From NCBI GenBank assembly GCA_964501365.1, contig CAZCST010000039.1, positions 186,001-250,000 on the forward strand: a stretch of 64,000 nt of DNA, written 5' to 3'. Both the position numbers and the translations under genes were made by a program. The DNA comes from CAZAMB01 sp964501365. Its GTDB lineage: Bacteria; Planctomycetota; Phycisphaerae; UBA1845. Positions 52,714 through 61,884 of this stretch are shown piece by piece; position 1 is the stretch's first letter; every line of letters starts with the position of its first letter. The notes under the pieces are model-generated. The model worked only from the letters and a program-made list of their open reading frames with translations, had not been told where the DNA came from and ran no database searches.

Positions 52714-54285
52714 ATGATCGGTAACTCAGACGCAGGCGTTCCCACCAATTCCGTTTCCACCGGCCCGAACCAAGCAGCGGCCCATTCGCCGCCCGACTCC
52801 GGACAGCATCCATCGGGAAATTCCATGCAGGAAATCAACAGGGAAGTGGAAGAGGCGATGGCCTCCATGGACGCTGCTGATCTCGCAGAACTTTCCGGTG
52901 GCGGCGGCAGGAGCGCCAGCGCTGAAGGTGCAGAGCCCGGCTCGGAACTGGTCGGCACGGTGACCGGCGTCAACGATGAAGACGTCTTTCTGCAGTTCGG
53001 AGTAAAGACCCAGGGCGTCATGCCTCGCTCGCATTTCGGCAAGAAGGAAATCGTCGAAGTCGGACGGCGCGTGGACGTGACCGTGGACAAGTTTGATCCG
53101 GACTCCGGCCTGTTGTTCGTTTCGCGCAAGGGCGCTTCGCAGCGGGCCACCTGGACGAATCTGGTCGCCGGAATGATGGTCGAAGGCCGCGTCACAGGCG
53201 TCATCAAGGGTGGGCTGGAGGTGGACCTCAAGGGCATTCGCGCCTTCATGCCGCAGTCGCAAGTGGATATTGCGATGCTCAAGGACATCTCGATTCTGCT
53301 CAATCAGAATGTGAAATGCGAAGTCCTCGAAGTGGACCGCCGGCACAAGAATGTACTCATCAGCCGCCGCAAGGCGATGGAAAAGGATCAAGCCGCCAAC
53401 CGTGAAAAACTCAAGGGCGAGCTGGCTTCGGGCCAGCTGCGCGAAGGCACGGTGCGAAGCATCATGGACTTCGGGGCGTTCGTCGATTTGGGCGGCATCG
53501 ATGGTCTGATTCACATCAGCGATCTGAGTTACGGAAGTGTGGCCAAAGTGACCGACGTGCTCAAGGTCGGCGACAAGGTCAAGGTGATGGTGCTCAAGAT
53601 CGACAATGAACGCGACCGCATTTCGCTGGGTCTCAAGCAGGCCATGCCGGACCCCTGGGCGAATGTACCGGAGCGATATCCCGTAGGCACCGCCATGAAG
53701 GTCCGCGTGGTTCGCCTCGCGGATTTTGGTGCGTTTGCCGAGCTGGAAGCGGGCGTGGACGGGTTGATACCGGTCAGCGAAATGGGTTGGAGCCGCACCA
53801 AGTCAGTCTCGGACGCCGTTCATGTCGGAGATATGGTCGATGTTGTGGTCATTCGCGTCGAAATGGACAAGCACCGCATCGCGCTGAGCATGAAACAGGC
53901 CCAGTCTGATCCGTGGGCGGGCGTGCTGGAATCGTTCCCGGCCCAGTCGATGGTCAAGGGCAAGGTCACGCGGCTGGCAGACTTCGGGGCGTTCATCGAG
54001 ATTGCGTCAGGGGTTGAGGGGCTCGCACATATTTCAGAACTTTCTGAAAAGCGCATCAAGAATTGCGCGGAAGTTGTCAAACCCGGGCAGGAGGTCGAGG
54101 CCCGCGTTCTTGGCGTGGACAAGGAAAACCGCCGGATTTCGCTATCGCTCAAACCCGCAACAACCTACTCCGCCGAATCGCACGACATGGCCGTCGCCGG
54201 CGCTCAGGCATCTGCGGCGAAACCCGCCAAGGCCCAGCGCAAGAAACCCCTCCGCGGCGGACTATCGAGCCACTTTGATTGGTGA
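52714..54285 (+). CDS. rpsA: Ribosomal protein S1-like, five S1 domains
   Basis: The 523-residue protein has five OB-fold S1 units at about 77-145, 152-220, 237-308, 324-394 and 409-480. Three carry the conserved FGAFV/FGAFIE motif (IMDFGAFVDLGGIDGLIHISDL, LADFGAFAELEAGVDGLIPVSEM, LADFGAFIEIASGVEGLAHISEL), each ending in RISLSLK-like strands. The N-terminal 70 residues are Pro/Ser/Gly-rich and unlike E. coli S1. The tail is basic (AKPAKAQRKKPLRGG). It could be the ribosomal S1 that helps unfold mRNA, or a S1-repeat paralogue. A short AAGG lies before the ATG. Confidence 0.85.
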   Translation: MIGNSDAGVPTNSVSTGPNQAAAHSPPDSGQHPSGNSMQEINREVEEAMASMDAADLAELSGGGGRSASAEGAEPGSELVGTVTGVNDEDVFLQFGVKTQGVMPRSHFGKKEIVEVGRRVDVTVDKFDPDSGLLFVSRKGASQRATWTNLVAGMMVEGRVTGVIKGGLEVDLKGIRAFMPQSQVDIAMLKDISILLNQNVKCEVLEVDRRHKNVLISRRKAMEKDQAANREKLKGELASGQLREGTVRSIMDFGAFVDLGGIDGLIHISDLSYGSVAKVTDVLKVGDKVKVMVLKIDNERDRISLGLKQAMPDPWANVPERYPVGTAMKVRVVRLADFGAFAELEAGVDGLIPVSEMGWSRTKSVSDAVHVGDMVDVVVIRVEMDKHRIALSMKQAQSDPWAGVLESFPAQSMVKGKVTRLADFGAFIEIASGVEGLAHISELSEKRIKNCAEVVKPGQEVEARVLGVDKENRRISLSLKPATTYSAESHDMAVAGAQASAAKPAKAQRKKPLRGGLSSHFDW

Positions 54286-54856
54286 TCTCTGAGACGGTTG
54301 CAGCGGCAAATATTCCATGGTGTTGTCGCGCGCAGGGCAATCAGAAATCCCGTCAGAGCGACTCACCAACGAGCTCTTCGGCGTATTTCAATCCACAAGA
54401 CTCCGTACTCGGTTGACGAAACAGGCCGACCCTACCCATTGCATCTCAGCGGCAATCACATTGATTTCAGGTAATCCTGCTCCGTTGATTTCCATTGTGT
54501 CTTTCTCCATGGCATTGTCGGACGGCGATCTCGAGTTGCACCTGGATTGGGTATGACAGGGTTCAGGAATTCAAATTGACACAGAACTCATCATCCATTT
54601 ATCAGCGGCTCACAATTGGGATTCATATTGCCCATTGCGGGTGGACTTCAAGGGGTGGTTGGACGCCTGAGGGAAGAAGCAAGGAGGGCGAAAGAAGCAA
54701 AATATCGCCGGCTTGAGGCAAAACATTTCACCTTCGCGCCTCCATGCCACGTTCCCCGCCTCCCACTCTCAGGGGGCGGGGATATTTTTTCGGTGACGAA
54801 TGATATGAATTTGCACCGCTCCCTCATGGTCGCGGCTCTGACCTGGCTCATCCCTC
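54286..54856. other. Gene-free spacer after rpsA
   Basis: No supported gene. The only strong element is the terminator at 54755-54790, some 470 bases past the rpsA stop, so a transcript could be long or include an unrecognised RNA. Confidence 0.45.
54755..54790 (+). terminator. Intrinsic terminator
   Basis: CCCCGCC (54755-54761) pairs with GGCGGGG (54776-54782); an inner CCC/GGG extends the stem past a bulged T. ATATTTTTT follows directly. The orientation stops plus-strand transcription coming from rpsA. Confidence 0.75.
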
Positions 54857-55297
54857 CTAATACTTTTCGGAGGTGGCCAGATCGAAGCCTTCGTGGGAGG
54901 GGTTGAGGTTGCACTTGCGGTATTCGGCGCGGCAGGCGTAGCAGGTCGTGACTTTTCCGATCACCAGGTAGATCAGCAGGTCGAGCAACACGGCCGCGGC
55001 GAGGATCGACCAGCCGATGAGGACGTTGATGGTAAAGAAGTAAATGGCGGCCAGTCCGAAAGCGACCACGATCGCAGCGCCGATTCGGGGCGGAAAATCC
55101 TTGCGGATGAAAAGCTCGCGGCCCTGGCAAACGGCGCAGTGCTCGACCGTATTCCTGTCGCGCATGGTGGTGTCCACGTGGATCGCGTGAACTTTCCTGC
55201 ATCGCGGACACTGCATCGTGGGGCCCGACTGTTCGAGCGGCTCGTATTCGATGATGGCGACGCATGTCTCTGTCGGACAATGAAAACGTATTTGCAT
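54857..55297 (-). CDS. Zinc-ribbon membrane protein
   Basis: The product has 146 residues from ATG 55297. Two cysteine pairs near the N-terminus (RFHCPTETC, MQCPRCRKVH) and a third (EHCAVCQGRELF) precede two transmembrane helices (AAIVVAFGLAAIYFFTI and LIGWSILAAAVLLDLLIYLVIG). A fourth cysteine pair comes after them (CYACRAEYRKC). The layout predicts cytoplasmic zinc sites on both ends of a hairpin. The longer frame from 55498 runs back into the next gene and is rejected. The gene starts eight bases after the upstream gene's stop, so the two are probably co-transcribed. Function unknown. Confidence 0.75.
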   Translation of the reverse strand: MQIRFHCPTETCVAIIEYEPLEQSGPTMQCPRCRKVHAIHVDTTMRDRNTVEHCAVCQGRELFIRKDFPPRIGAAIVVAFGLAAIYFFTINVLIGWSILAAAVLLDLLIYLVIGKVTTCYACRAEYRKCNLNPSHEGFDLATSEKY

Positions 55298-55305
55298 GGC
55301 GGAAT

Positions 55306-56115
55306 CTACACAGGCCAGCCGAGTTCGCGCGTCAGAAACTGGCTGGCAAGTTCGCCGACGTAGGCCATGACCGAAGCGAAGTACAAAATGCCCGTGGCCG
55401 ATTGCGTGGACCGCAGACGCACACAGTCGGAAACCATGTACGCGAAGATCGCCGGGGCCACGAGCCCCACGCCAACTCGTAGCAGCACAATGATCCACGA
55501 TTGCTCAAGCCGTGTCCAAAGCGAAACGGATTGGCCATGCTGCAAGAGCCAGGCAAGGATCAGGATCGTGATGAAGAATACAAATCGAGCGACAATTGCA
55601 GCAGACAACATGCGGCTGAAAAAACGCAGCGGAGCGATGGTCATTTTCGTGGCGGTGAGGTAGGCGTGGCCCAGGAGCCACGCCACGGTGATGCTTCCGA
55701 GCATCCAGGAACCCAGTACCTGGCTCAATACGATCGCCGCAGTGCCTGGCGCAGATCGATACTGCACCGTCGGAAGCTGGATGGAGGAAAGAGCACTCGC
55801 TGCAACTCCGGCCACGCCGGCAAGCAGCGAAAGGATACGAATGGTCTGTGGGGCGCAATTCACTATTGGCGCGATGACCACCAGCGCAACCGTTCCCAGT
55901 CCCAGCGCCAATCCGCAGCCGATGATGGCACGCGAGAAAGTACCGGCTTCAGGGATGCTCAGGTCGCGATAGACCCAGGCCGTTGCCAGGCAAGTCATGG
56001 CCAACGTGAGCAGACCGATGAGTCGGACGAATTTCCAGGCGATGTCCGCGACCCGGGCCAGGCCCAGTACGACCAACATTCCGCCCGCGATGGAAAACAA
56101 GAGCGTGACGATCAC
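55306..56115 (-). CDS. Polytopic membrane protein
   Basis: The 269-residue protein has about eight hydrophobic segments: IVTLLFSIAGGMLVVLGLA, LIGLLTLAMTCLATAWVY, AIIGCGLALGLGTVALVVIA, LSLLAGVAGVAAS, a segment near GSWMLGSITVAWLLGHAYL, IVARFVFFITILILAWLL, and two more at the C-terminus. I recognise no transport or catalytic motif. The zinc-ribbon membrane gene follows at eight bases. Upstream, 12 bases separate it from the stop of the glycosyltransferase gene, so it could belong to the same operon as the polysaccharide genes. Confidence 0.7.
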   Translation of the reverse strand: MIVTLLFSIAGGMLVVLGLARVADIAWKFVRLIGLLTLAMTCLATAWVYRDLSIPEAGTFSRAIIGCGLALGLGTVALVVIAPIVNCAPQTIRILSLLAGVAGVAASALSSIQLPTVQYRSAPGTAAIVLSQVLGSWMLGSITVAWLLGHAYLTATKMTIAPLRFFSRMLSAAIVARFVFFITILILAWLLQHGQSVSLWTRLEQSWIIVLLRVGVGLVAPAIFAYMVSDCVRLRSTQSATGILYFASVMAYVGELASQFLTRELGWPV

Positions 56116-56127
56116 GTCGCGAGTGTA

Positions 56128-57531
56128 TCAGGAATCAGATAATACGGTGAGTGAATGATTTTCTGATTTGGTAATGTGGTGATTTGGTAATTTGGTAATG
56201 GGCGGATGAACTCCTGCCGGTGCAGAGCGAATGTGCAGTTCGGTCAGCAGGGTTTCTAGTTTGTCGAGCTGCGGTTCCCAGCGGCGGTTCCGGGCAACGA
56301 AATCGCGGGCGGCGCGGCCAAGTTGGAAGCGCGCAGCAGAATCGGCAAGCAACGAGCATACAGCGGAGGCGATTTGGGAGGCGGACTCTGCAATGAGATA
56401 ATCCCGGCCATCCGTTGCGGCAATTCCCTGCGCGGCCTTCGGGGTAAGGACGACGGCTTTGGCGGCCGCCATTGCTTCCAGGACCTTGTTCTGAACGCCA
56501 CGAGCGATGCGAAGTGGAGCGATGCTCACGTCGAAGTGCGACAATTCGTCCGCAACGCTGGTCACTTCTCCCACGACATGGATGCCGGGCATTTCGCCGA
56601 GCTTGCGAACGGCGGGCGTGGGGCCGCGGCCAACGATGCGAAACTGTGCCATTGGAAACCTTCGGTGAATGGCCGGCCAACATTCGGATGCGAACCATTT
56701 CACGGCATCCACATTGGGCAGGTAATCCATGACGCCCACAAAACCGATCGTGGACGGCGCAGAAACCAACGACGTGGAAGTTCCTAGGGTCAGTTGATTC
56801 GCGGCCATTGCCGATTGTCGATTGTCGATTGTCGATTGACTGGGCGAAACCTGAGGAGTGCTTTTGCACCTGACGTCACGGTCCGGCAGGTCGACTCCAT
56901 TGCCGATTACTTGCAATTTACGACCGGACACCAACGCACGAAGTGGAGCGATTTCCATTTCCGTCGCCAGCACGGCGGCATCGGACTCGTCGATCCAACG
57001 AAGCTCCGCAGCCGCGAGCCTCTCGCTTTCCCAGCGATAGAGCCGTGCAAGTACGCGGGCGTGAAAACTCTTCCGTTGTTTCCGTTCGATGTGCTCCGCG
57101 TAGTCAGCCCACTTGAGGCTGTCGAGATCGCATAAATCCAGGATTCGTCGCGGCGCGGCAATGCGCAGGGCGTATTGTGCCATGCTCGATGAGAAGGCGA
57201 CGACTGCATCGAAGCGGATCGAGGATTGCCAGCCGTCCAGAAGGGAAGCCATTTCGCAGCTGGAGTAAAAACCCTCCGTGATGGTCCTGCCGCAAACCAG
57301 CGACATCAGTCCACGGATTCTGGCGAATGCCAGTTTCAATTCGACCGTCCCGACATCGGCACAATAGTTGTGCAGCTTCGGAATATGCTGGAAATCATGA
57401 GGATCGTCTACGAAGCAGGCACACCACACGCGATGGCGGCGGGACAAATGCTCAATTTGCCAAAACGCGCGGAGCTTGTCGCCCTTGTTGGGCGGATACG
57501 GAATGCGATGAGCAAGATAGAGGATGTTCAT
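56128..57531 (-). CDS. Glycosyltransferase of the TIGR03087 (XrtA-associated) type
   Basis: The 467-residue GT-B enzyme opens MNILYLAHRIPYPPNKGDKLRAFWQIEHLSRRHRVWCACFVDDPHD, the signature of the PEP-CTERM/exosortase-associated sugar transferase family TIGR03087. The donor domain shows IGFVGVMDYLPNVDAVKWFASECWPAIHRRFP, FRIVGRGP and PLRIARGVQNKVLEAMAAAKAVVLTPKAAQG. An insert of about 20 residues (QSTIDNRQSAM) comes from a CAATCGA array. The C-terminal tail (PPITKLPNHHITKSENH) comes from a GGTAAT repeat. Three bases separate it from the upstream FemAB-like gene. Confidence 0.88.
   Translation of the reverse strand: MNILYLAHRIPYPPNKGDKLRAFWQIEHLSRRHRVWCACFVDDPHDFQHIPKLHNYCADVGTVELKLAFARIRGLMSLVCGRTITEGFYSSCEMASLLDGWQSSIRFDAVVAFSSSMAQYALRIAAPRRILDLCDLDSLKWADYAEHIERKQRKSFHARVLARLYRWESERLAAAELRWIDESDAAVLATEMEIAPLRALVSGRKLQVIGNGVDLPDRDVRCKSTPQVSPSQSTIDNRQSAMAANQLTLGTSTSLVSAPSTIGFVGVMDYLPNVDAVKWFASECWPAIHRRFPMAQFRIVGRGPTPAVRKLGEMPGIHVVGEVTSVADELSHFDVSIAPLRIARGVQNKVLEAMAAAKAVVLTPKAAQGIAATDGRDYLIAESASQIASAVCSLLADSAARFQLGRAARDFVARNRRWEPQLDKLETLLTELHIRSAPAGVHPPITKLPNHHITKSENHSLTVLSDS
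56164..56201 (-). repeat. TTTGGTAAT repeat encoding the glycosyltransferase tail
   Basis: GATTTGGTAATGTGGTGATT then TTGGTAATTTGGTAATGG forms an imperfect short tandem repeat on the plus strand. It encodes the last 20 or so residues of the TIGR03087-type enzyme. The same unit occurs at 30378-30416. Confidence 0.75.
56811..56838 (-). repeat. CAATCGA heptamer array inside a glycosyltransferase gene
   Basis: Four copies of the heptamer (TCGATTG on the plus strand, first unit CCGATTG) lie in frame and encode QSTIDNRQS, the same peptide as in the oleC arrays. Confidence 0.85.
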
Positions 57532-57534
57532 CGC

Positions 57535-58632
57535 TTATCCCGGAATGTATTGAGAGAGAATCGCGCCCGCGGATCGCGTGACAGCCAGCGGCAGATATGG
57601 CCAGGCATGTCGCACGAGCCCCAAGGCAGGATTGGTCGGCGTGAGGTCAATGGGCTTCTTGGCCTCGACAAAATACCGCTGATAGGCGAGCGGCCTGGCC
57701 TCGAAACCGTGAAAGCGCTTGAAATCAAAGCTCCCTGTATTGTCTTTGCGCGACCGCCCAAAATCGAAGACTCGATAGCCTTCACCTACCGCGCGTTCCA
57801 TCACACAAGAGTAAATGAAATTGGCGGCACCGCAGCTTCGCGCCTCCCTTTCACAGCCGAAGAAGTAGGGCAGCACGCGATCGCGGAAAAGCAACGTCAG
57901 CAGGCCCGCGACCGGATTTCCATCGCGCTTCACGACGCAGCACCAGCATTGCTTTCCGAACTGCTCTGCCATCGCTTCAAAGAATCGGAAGGGATAATTG
58001 ATTGAGGCCAGTCGCCGCATATTTCGGCAATACAGTTCCCAAACAACCGGCAGCGTGTCGGAGGAAAATTCGCAGGTCAGGCCAAATTTTTCCCGTGCAT
58101 TGCGGACTACAGCCCGTGCTTTTCGGGGAAGCCATTCCGCCACTTGTGATGCTTCAGACGGCAACGTTCGCTCAAATCCAACGTACTTGTCGATGATGGG
58201 CAGGTTGGGAACGCCCGCCCTTTCGCTGCGCAGGTCGATCATCGTGCAACGATGTTCGATGGCGCGTTGTCGGGCAACGTCGAATAGTTCCGTCACAACG
58301 GCGTCATTATCAGCCAGTATCCCCCCACCCACGGCATACGGAACGCTTACGAGCATTCGCCCGATGATCGGCCCGCGAACGTGAAACAAAGGAAGCACGC
58401 CGACAATTCGGTTGCCCTGGAGCGCGGCAAGGTATTCGTCCTCGTGTCCAAAGCTGTCGCGTACGGCGTTGCGCCACTTCAGCGTGTGAAAGACGGTCCC
58501 CTCGGTGTGTCGTTCAACATACTCCTGCCAGTCGGCTTCCCGTCCCCAGGAGAGTGCCACGATGCGGCACTTTTCCGGTTCTGGCTGAGCAGACCTGGGG
58601 GAGCATTGCAATTGCGGCAGGGCTATGTTCAT
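57535..58632 (-). CDS. FemAB-like protein (XrtA/PEP-CTERM-associated type)
   Basis: The product has about 365 residues with a double GNAT fold. Recognisable parts are GTVFHTLKWRNAVRDSFGHEDEYLAALQGNRIVGVLPLFHVRGPIIGRMLVSVPYAVGGGILAD, NAREKFGLTCE, and VFDFGRSRKDNTGSFDFKRFHGFEARPLAYQ. These match the exosortase-associated FemAB family (TIGR03019). FemAB proteins add amino acids from aminoacyl-tRNA to cell-wall precursors; in this family the acceptor is unproven. The ATG at 58632 overlaps the upstream TGA (ATGA), so it is coupled to the ligase gene. Confidence 0.87.
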   Translation of the reverse strand: MNIALPQLQCSPRSAQPEPEKCRIVALSWGREADWQEYVERHTEGTVFHTLKWRNAVRDSFGHEDEYLAALQGNRIVGVLPLFHVRGPIIGRMLVSVPYAVGGGILADNDAVVTELFDVARQRAIEHRCTMIDLRSERAGVPNLPIIDKYVGFERTLPSEASQVAEWLPRKARAVVRNAREKFGLTCEFSSDTLPVVWELYCRNMRRLASINYPFRFFEAMAEQFGKQCWCCVVKRDGNPVAGLLTLLFRDRVLPYFFGCEREARSCGAANFIYSCVMERAVGEGYRVFDFGRSRKDNTGSFDFKRFHGFEARPLAYQRYFVEAKKPIDLTPTNPALGLVRHAWPYLPLAVTRSAGAILSQYIPG

Positions 58633-59999
58633 CTGACGCACGCCTCCCGAGCGGGCCCGGCGTGAGACACGACATAGCGAAATTTTCCGGAGGCCAGTTC
58701 GTCAATCCTGTCCACCAACTGCACGTCCAGGGACACATCGTGTCCGATGACCGGCCGCACGCGCCGCGACACTCCCTCGACGGTGACGGCCGGCGCTGAA
58801 CGCTCGGCCACAACCTCCACGGTAACGCCCATGTCTTCGGCTTGGGTAACCCGGAATTTTTCCACCCCCGCCATTTCTCGAAGCGGATAGATGATTGACA
58901 GGGCATGCTTGATCGTGCCGTCGGGCAGGACCAGAAAGTCAGTGGAGCGTCCCTGGATGACATCCATGAGCGGCAAACCGCGCCCGCATCGGCAGCGTCC
59001 GGCGCGGAGTCGACCGATGTCGCCTGTTTGATAGCGAATGAATGGCATGCCGTAGGCGTCAAGGTGTGTGACGATGATTTCGCCGGTCTCACCCGCCGGC
59101 GCCGGCTGACCGTCGCGAATGATTTCGACGATGACGTTTTCGGCCGTAATGTGCATTCCTCCCTGGGAACACTGGTGCGCGATGAATCCGGCCTCGCGGC
59201 TGCCATATCCGTCGGCGACGGGCACACCGAAATGTGCTTCGATTTCCTTGCGGTCGTGTGGATAACAGACTTCGCCGGTCACAAAGATCGCCCGGAGCCG
59301 CGAAGTGTCCAGGATACGATTTCTCCTTTGCGCGTGCCTCGCAAAAAGGGCGATGCTGCTGGGATAGCCGAACAGGGCCGTCGGCTTGAGACGGTCCCAT
59401 TTGTCGAGGTACGCATCCAACCGCGGCTCGGACATTTGGAAAGCATCCAGCAAGTGTTGATTCAATACGCTGTCGCGGAGCTCGCGAACGCGGTCGGTGC
59501 GGCTCCGCTCAATCGGCGATCCCCATAGCAAAACCTCACATTCGCCAAGCTCGACTTTGAACCAGCGATGCGATCGAATTCGCGCGGCCTGGTCGTATGC
59601 CGCTCGACGACGATCAAGATAGAACGTCAGCGGCTGCCCGCTCGAACCCCCTGTGGATCGGCTGGCCAGTCCACCGGGCGCTCCGCGCCAAACAATTGAC
59701 TCACCTGCCTCGCGGATTTCCTGCTTGCTCAAGAGCGGAAGGCGCTTCAGCTGATCCAGGGGATCGGCACTTCGGACATCAAGGTGCGATGCGTCGAATC
59801 GCTTTTGATAGAAAGGAACGTTTTCGAATGCATGTCGTAACAATCGGGCCAGCTTCTCGCTTTGCAGCTCGCGAAACTCCGCCGGCGACATCCATTGTGA
59901 CCGTTCCAATTCACGGGCGCAACGCATCGTCGGACGCCCCACGATCGATTCGTGGGCCGCGAAGAAGACCTGTCGCCGAAGGGTCGCCGAAAAACTCAT
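58629..59999 (-). CDS. PaaK/CapK-like adenylate-forming ligase
   Basis: The 456-residue protein resembles phenylacetate-CoA ligase and CapK. ATP-binding loop RSTGGSSGQPLTFYLD, YGSREAGFIAHQC, GETGEIIVTHLDAYGMPFIRYQTGDIGRLRAG and GRSTDFLVLPDG follow the normal order, with a cysteine pair (CRCGRGLPLMD) in the lid. CapK-like ligases in capsule loci probably activate an acyl group for transfer to the polysaccharide or lipid carrier; the substrate is unknown. It is the first gene of the second polysaccharide operon. It is divergent from the DUF885 gene. Confidence 0.85.
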   Translation of the reverse strand: MSFSATLRRQVFFAAHESIVGRPTMRCARELERSQWMSPAEFRELQSEKLARLLRHAFENVPFYQKRFDASHLDVRSADPLDQLKRLPLLSKQEIREAGESIVWRGAPGGLASRSTGGSSGQPLTFYLDRRRAAYDQAARIRSHRWFKVELGECEVLLWGSPIERSRTDRVRELRDSVLNQHLLDAFQMSEPRLDAYLDKWDRLKPTALFGYPSSIALFARHAQRRNRILDTSRLRAIFVTGEVCYPHDRKEIEAHFGVPVADGYGSREAGFIAHQCSQGGMHITAENVIVEIIRDGQPAPAGETGEIIVTHLDAYGMPFIRYQTGDIGRLRAGRCRCGRGLPLMDVIQGRSTDFLVLPDGTIKHALSIIYPLREMAGVEKFRVTQAEDMGVTVEVVAERSAPAVTVEGVSRRVRPVIGHDVSLDVQLVDRIDELASGKFRYVVSHAGPAREACVR

Positions 60000-60184
60000 A
60001 ACTGGCTTTCACGCATTAACTTAGAATCCAAAACCACCGGTTCCCTCCAGAGTTATCGGCGGCTGTCAGGCCCGACGCGCGTTTTGCCGAAAACAACCGG
60101 GAGTTTGAGGAGACTGGGATTCGCCGATACGCTACGAAACGTAAAGTCTTACAAATTAACGATTTATCAGACAGGCTGACATGC

Positions 60185-61807
60185 ATGGGAAACCCACCGT
60201 CGGGCTTTGAACAACTGGTCGAAAGCTACTACCGCGACTGGTGGCGGCTTTCACCCAGCTCCGGATCGCGGGCCGGACTCTACGAGTTCGACGCCCAGCT
60301 CGAAGTCCCCGGAAAGGGCTGGATTGAGGCACGGCGGCAGCTTCTCGTCCGCACCGTCGCCGAACTGGGTCGCCTCGAAGTGCCACAACGTGGCACTGTG
60401 GCGGCACTGGACCGCCGCACTTTCGAATCCAATCTCGCCAATGCCCAACTTCGCATCGATCAGCTTCAGCACTGGCGTCAGGACACGTCCGGGCCGGTCA
60501 CGGAAGCCGTGGATGCTGTGTTCGAGCTGGTCATGCGCCGCGATCTTGGCGGAGATACAGCCGCGCACGCGGTCATTTCCCGGTTGGAGATGTTTCCCGA
60601 GTATTTGCGAGCTGCACGGGAGCGCATCGACGATCCCGTCGCGATGTGGAATTCCATCGCGGGGCAGGTGGTCCCAGGCGGCATCGAATTCGTGCGCGAC
60701 GCAGCCCGCGAGCTTTCCGCGCGCCATCCGCGAAAAAGTCCGCAGATTGAATCGGTCTCTGCCGCTGCCTGCACTGCTCTTCAGGAGTACGGCCAGTGGG
60801 TGCAATCGCTGGAGAGTGCGAATCTTCGTGATGACGTGGCCGCCGGCCCGGCTGTGCTGCAACGACTCATTCGTGAATGGCACGGAATCGACAGCACGGC
60901 GGAGGAAATAGAAACATTGGGCTGGTCGCTGGTGCAGTTTTTCGGCGATGAACTGGATCAGCACGCACGTCGGATTGACCCCCATGCCACATGGCAGCAG
61001 ATCATGGATCGTGCGCGGAAGCAGTTTACGGCCGTCAGGCGCGACATGCTCGCTGAATATCGCCGTGTCACGGACGAACTGCGTAGCCGCATCCTGCAGG
61101 AAGGAGTGCTGGAATTACCTGCCGGTGAGGAATGCAAGGTGATTTCCACGCCCGCGTTCCTGCGGGCCTTGCTCCCCACCGCGGCCTACACCAATCCCGG
61201 CCCACTCGATCCGAAGCAGATTGGCGTCTTCTTCGTCAGCGACCCCGACCTGCACCTTAGTCCGGATGTCTATTGTGCGAACGTGGCCCAGCATTACGGC
61301 ATCGAAGAAACCTGCGTGCACGAGGCCTATCCGGGGCACCACGTCCAGCTTTGCTGGGCGAACCGCGCCGGCTCCCTCACGCGGCAGATGGCTGATCACA
61401 TCATCTTCCAGGAAGGCTGGACGCTGTACTGCGAGCAGTGGATGATCGACGCCGGGTGGTTTTCGGACCCCTCGCTCAAGATCAACTATCTGGTCGGCCA
61501 GCTCTGGCGGGCCTATCGCATGATCATCGACGTCGGGCTTCACACGCGGCGCATGACCATTCGACAGGCAATTGCCATGCTCATGGACGGTGTGGGATTC
61601 ACGCGGGAACGGGCGGTGGCCGAACTCAACTGGTATTCACAAAGCCCCGGCGTCCCGCTCAGCTACATGATGGGCAAGCGGGAAACGCTCAATCTCCGCG
61701 ACGCGTTCCTGAAACAACCGGGCAGCGACCTCCGCCAATTCCACTCGTGGCTGCTCCAGTTCGGCTCGATCCCCCAGCGATGGCTGTGGGAATTCTTGCC
61801 CTCCTAA
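60185..61807 (+). CDS. DUF885 family peptidase-like protein
   Basis: The 540-residue protein matches DUF885: SYYRDWWRLSPSSGSRAGLYEFDAQL at the N-terminus, then the metal motif HEAYPGHHVQ at residues 379-388 and QEGWTLYCEQWM about 30 residues on. The C-terminus has VGFTRERAVAELNWYSQSPGVPLSYMMGKR. This is the family-wide metal-peptidase-like arrangement, in which the Glu of QEGW completes the site. No signal peptide is seen, so a cytoplasmic role is likely. ATG occurs at both 60181 and 60185; only the latter is in frame. It is a single gene, divergent from the ligase. Confidence 0.87.
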   Translation: MGNPPSGFEQLVESYYRDWWRLSPSSGSRAGLYEFDAQLEVPGKGWIEARRQLLVRTVAELGRLEVPQRGTVAALDRRTFESNLANAQLRIDQLQHWRQDTSGPVTEAVDAVFELVMRRDLGGDTAAHAVISRLEMFPEYLRAARERIDDPVAMWNSIAGQVVPGGIEFVRDAARELSARHPRKSPQIESVSAAACTALQEYGQWVQSLESANLRDDVAAGPAVLQRLIREWHGIDSTAEEIETLGWSLVQFFGDELDQHARRIDPHATWQQIMDRARKQFTAVRRDMLAEYRRVTDELRSRILQEGVLELPAGEECKVISTPAFLRALLPTAAYTNPGPLDPKQIGVFFVSDPDLHLSPDVYCANVAQHYGIEETCVHEAYPGHHVQLCWANRAGSLTRQMADHIIFQEGWTLYCEQWMIDAGWFSDPSLKINYLVGQLWRAYRMIIDVGLHTRRMTIRQAIAMLMDGVGFTRERAVAELNWYSQSPGVPLSYMMGKRETLNLRDAFLKQPGSDLRQFHSWLLQFGSIPQRWLWEFLPS

Positions 61808-61872
61808 CTCCAGCCAAGTCGGCGGAGCCAGTGAAAAACCACAGCAATTCTCGAAAAATGTCGCCCGGGGGC

Positions 61873-61878
61873 TACAAT
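61873..61878 (+). promoter_or_regulatory. Putative -10 box, leaderless-type position
   Basis: TACAAT ends six bases before the ATG at 61885, the same geometry as TATAAT at 15754-15759. No ribosome site is present. Confidence 0.45.
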
Positions 61879-61884
61879 AAGTCA

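Noticed and set aside
54616..54906. 96-codon frame across the terminator
   Set aside because: It runs through a strong intrinsic terminator and has no recognisable protein features.
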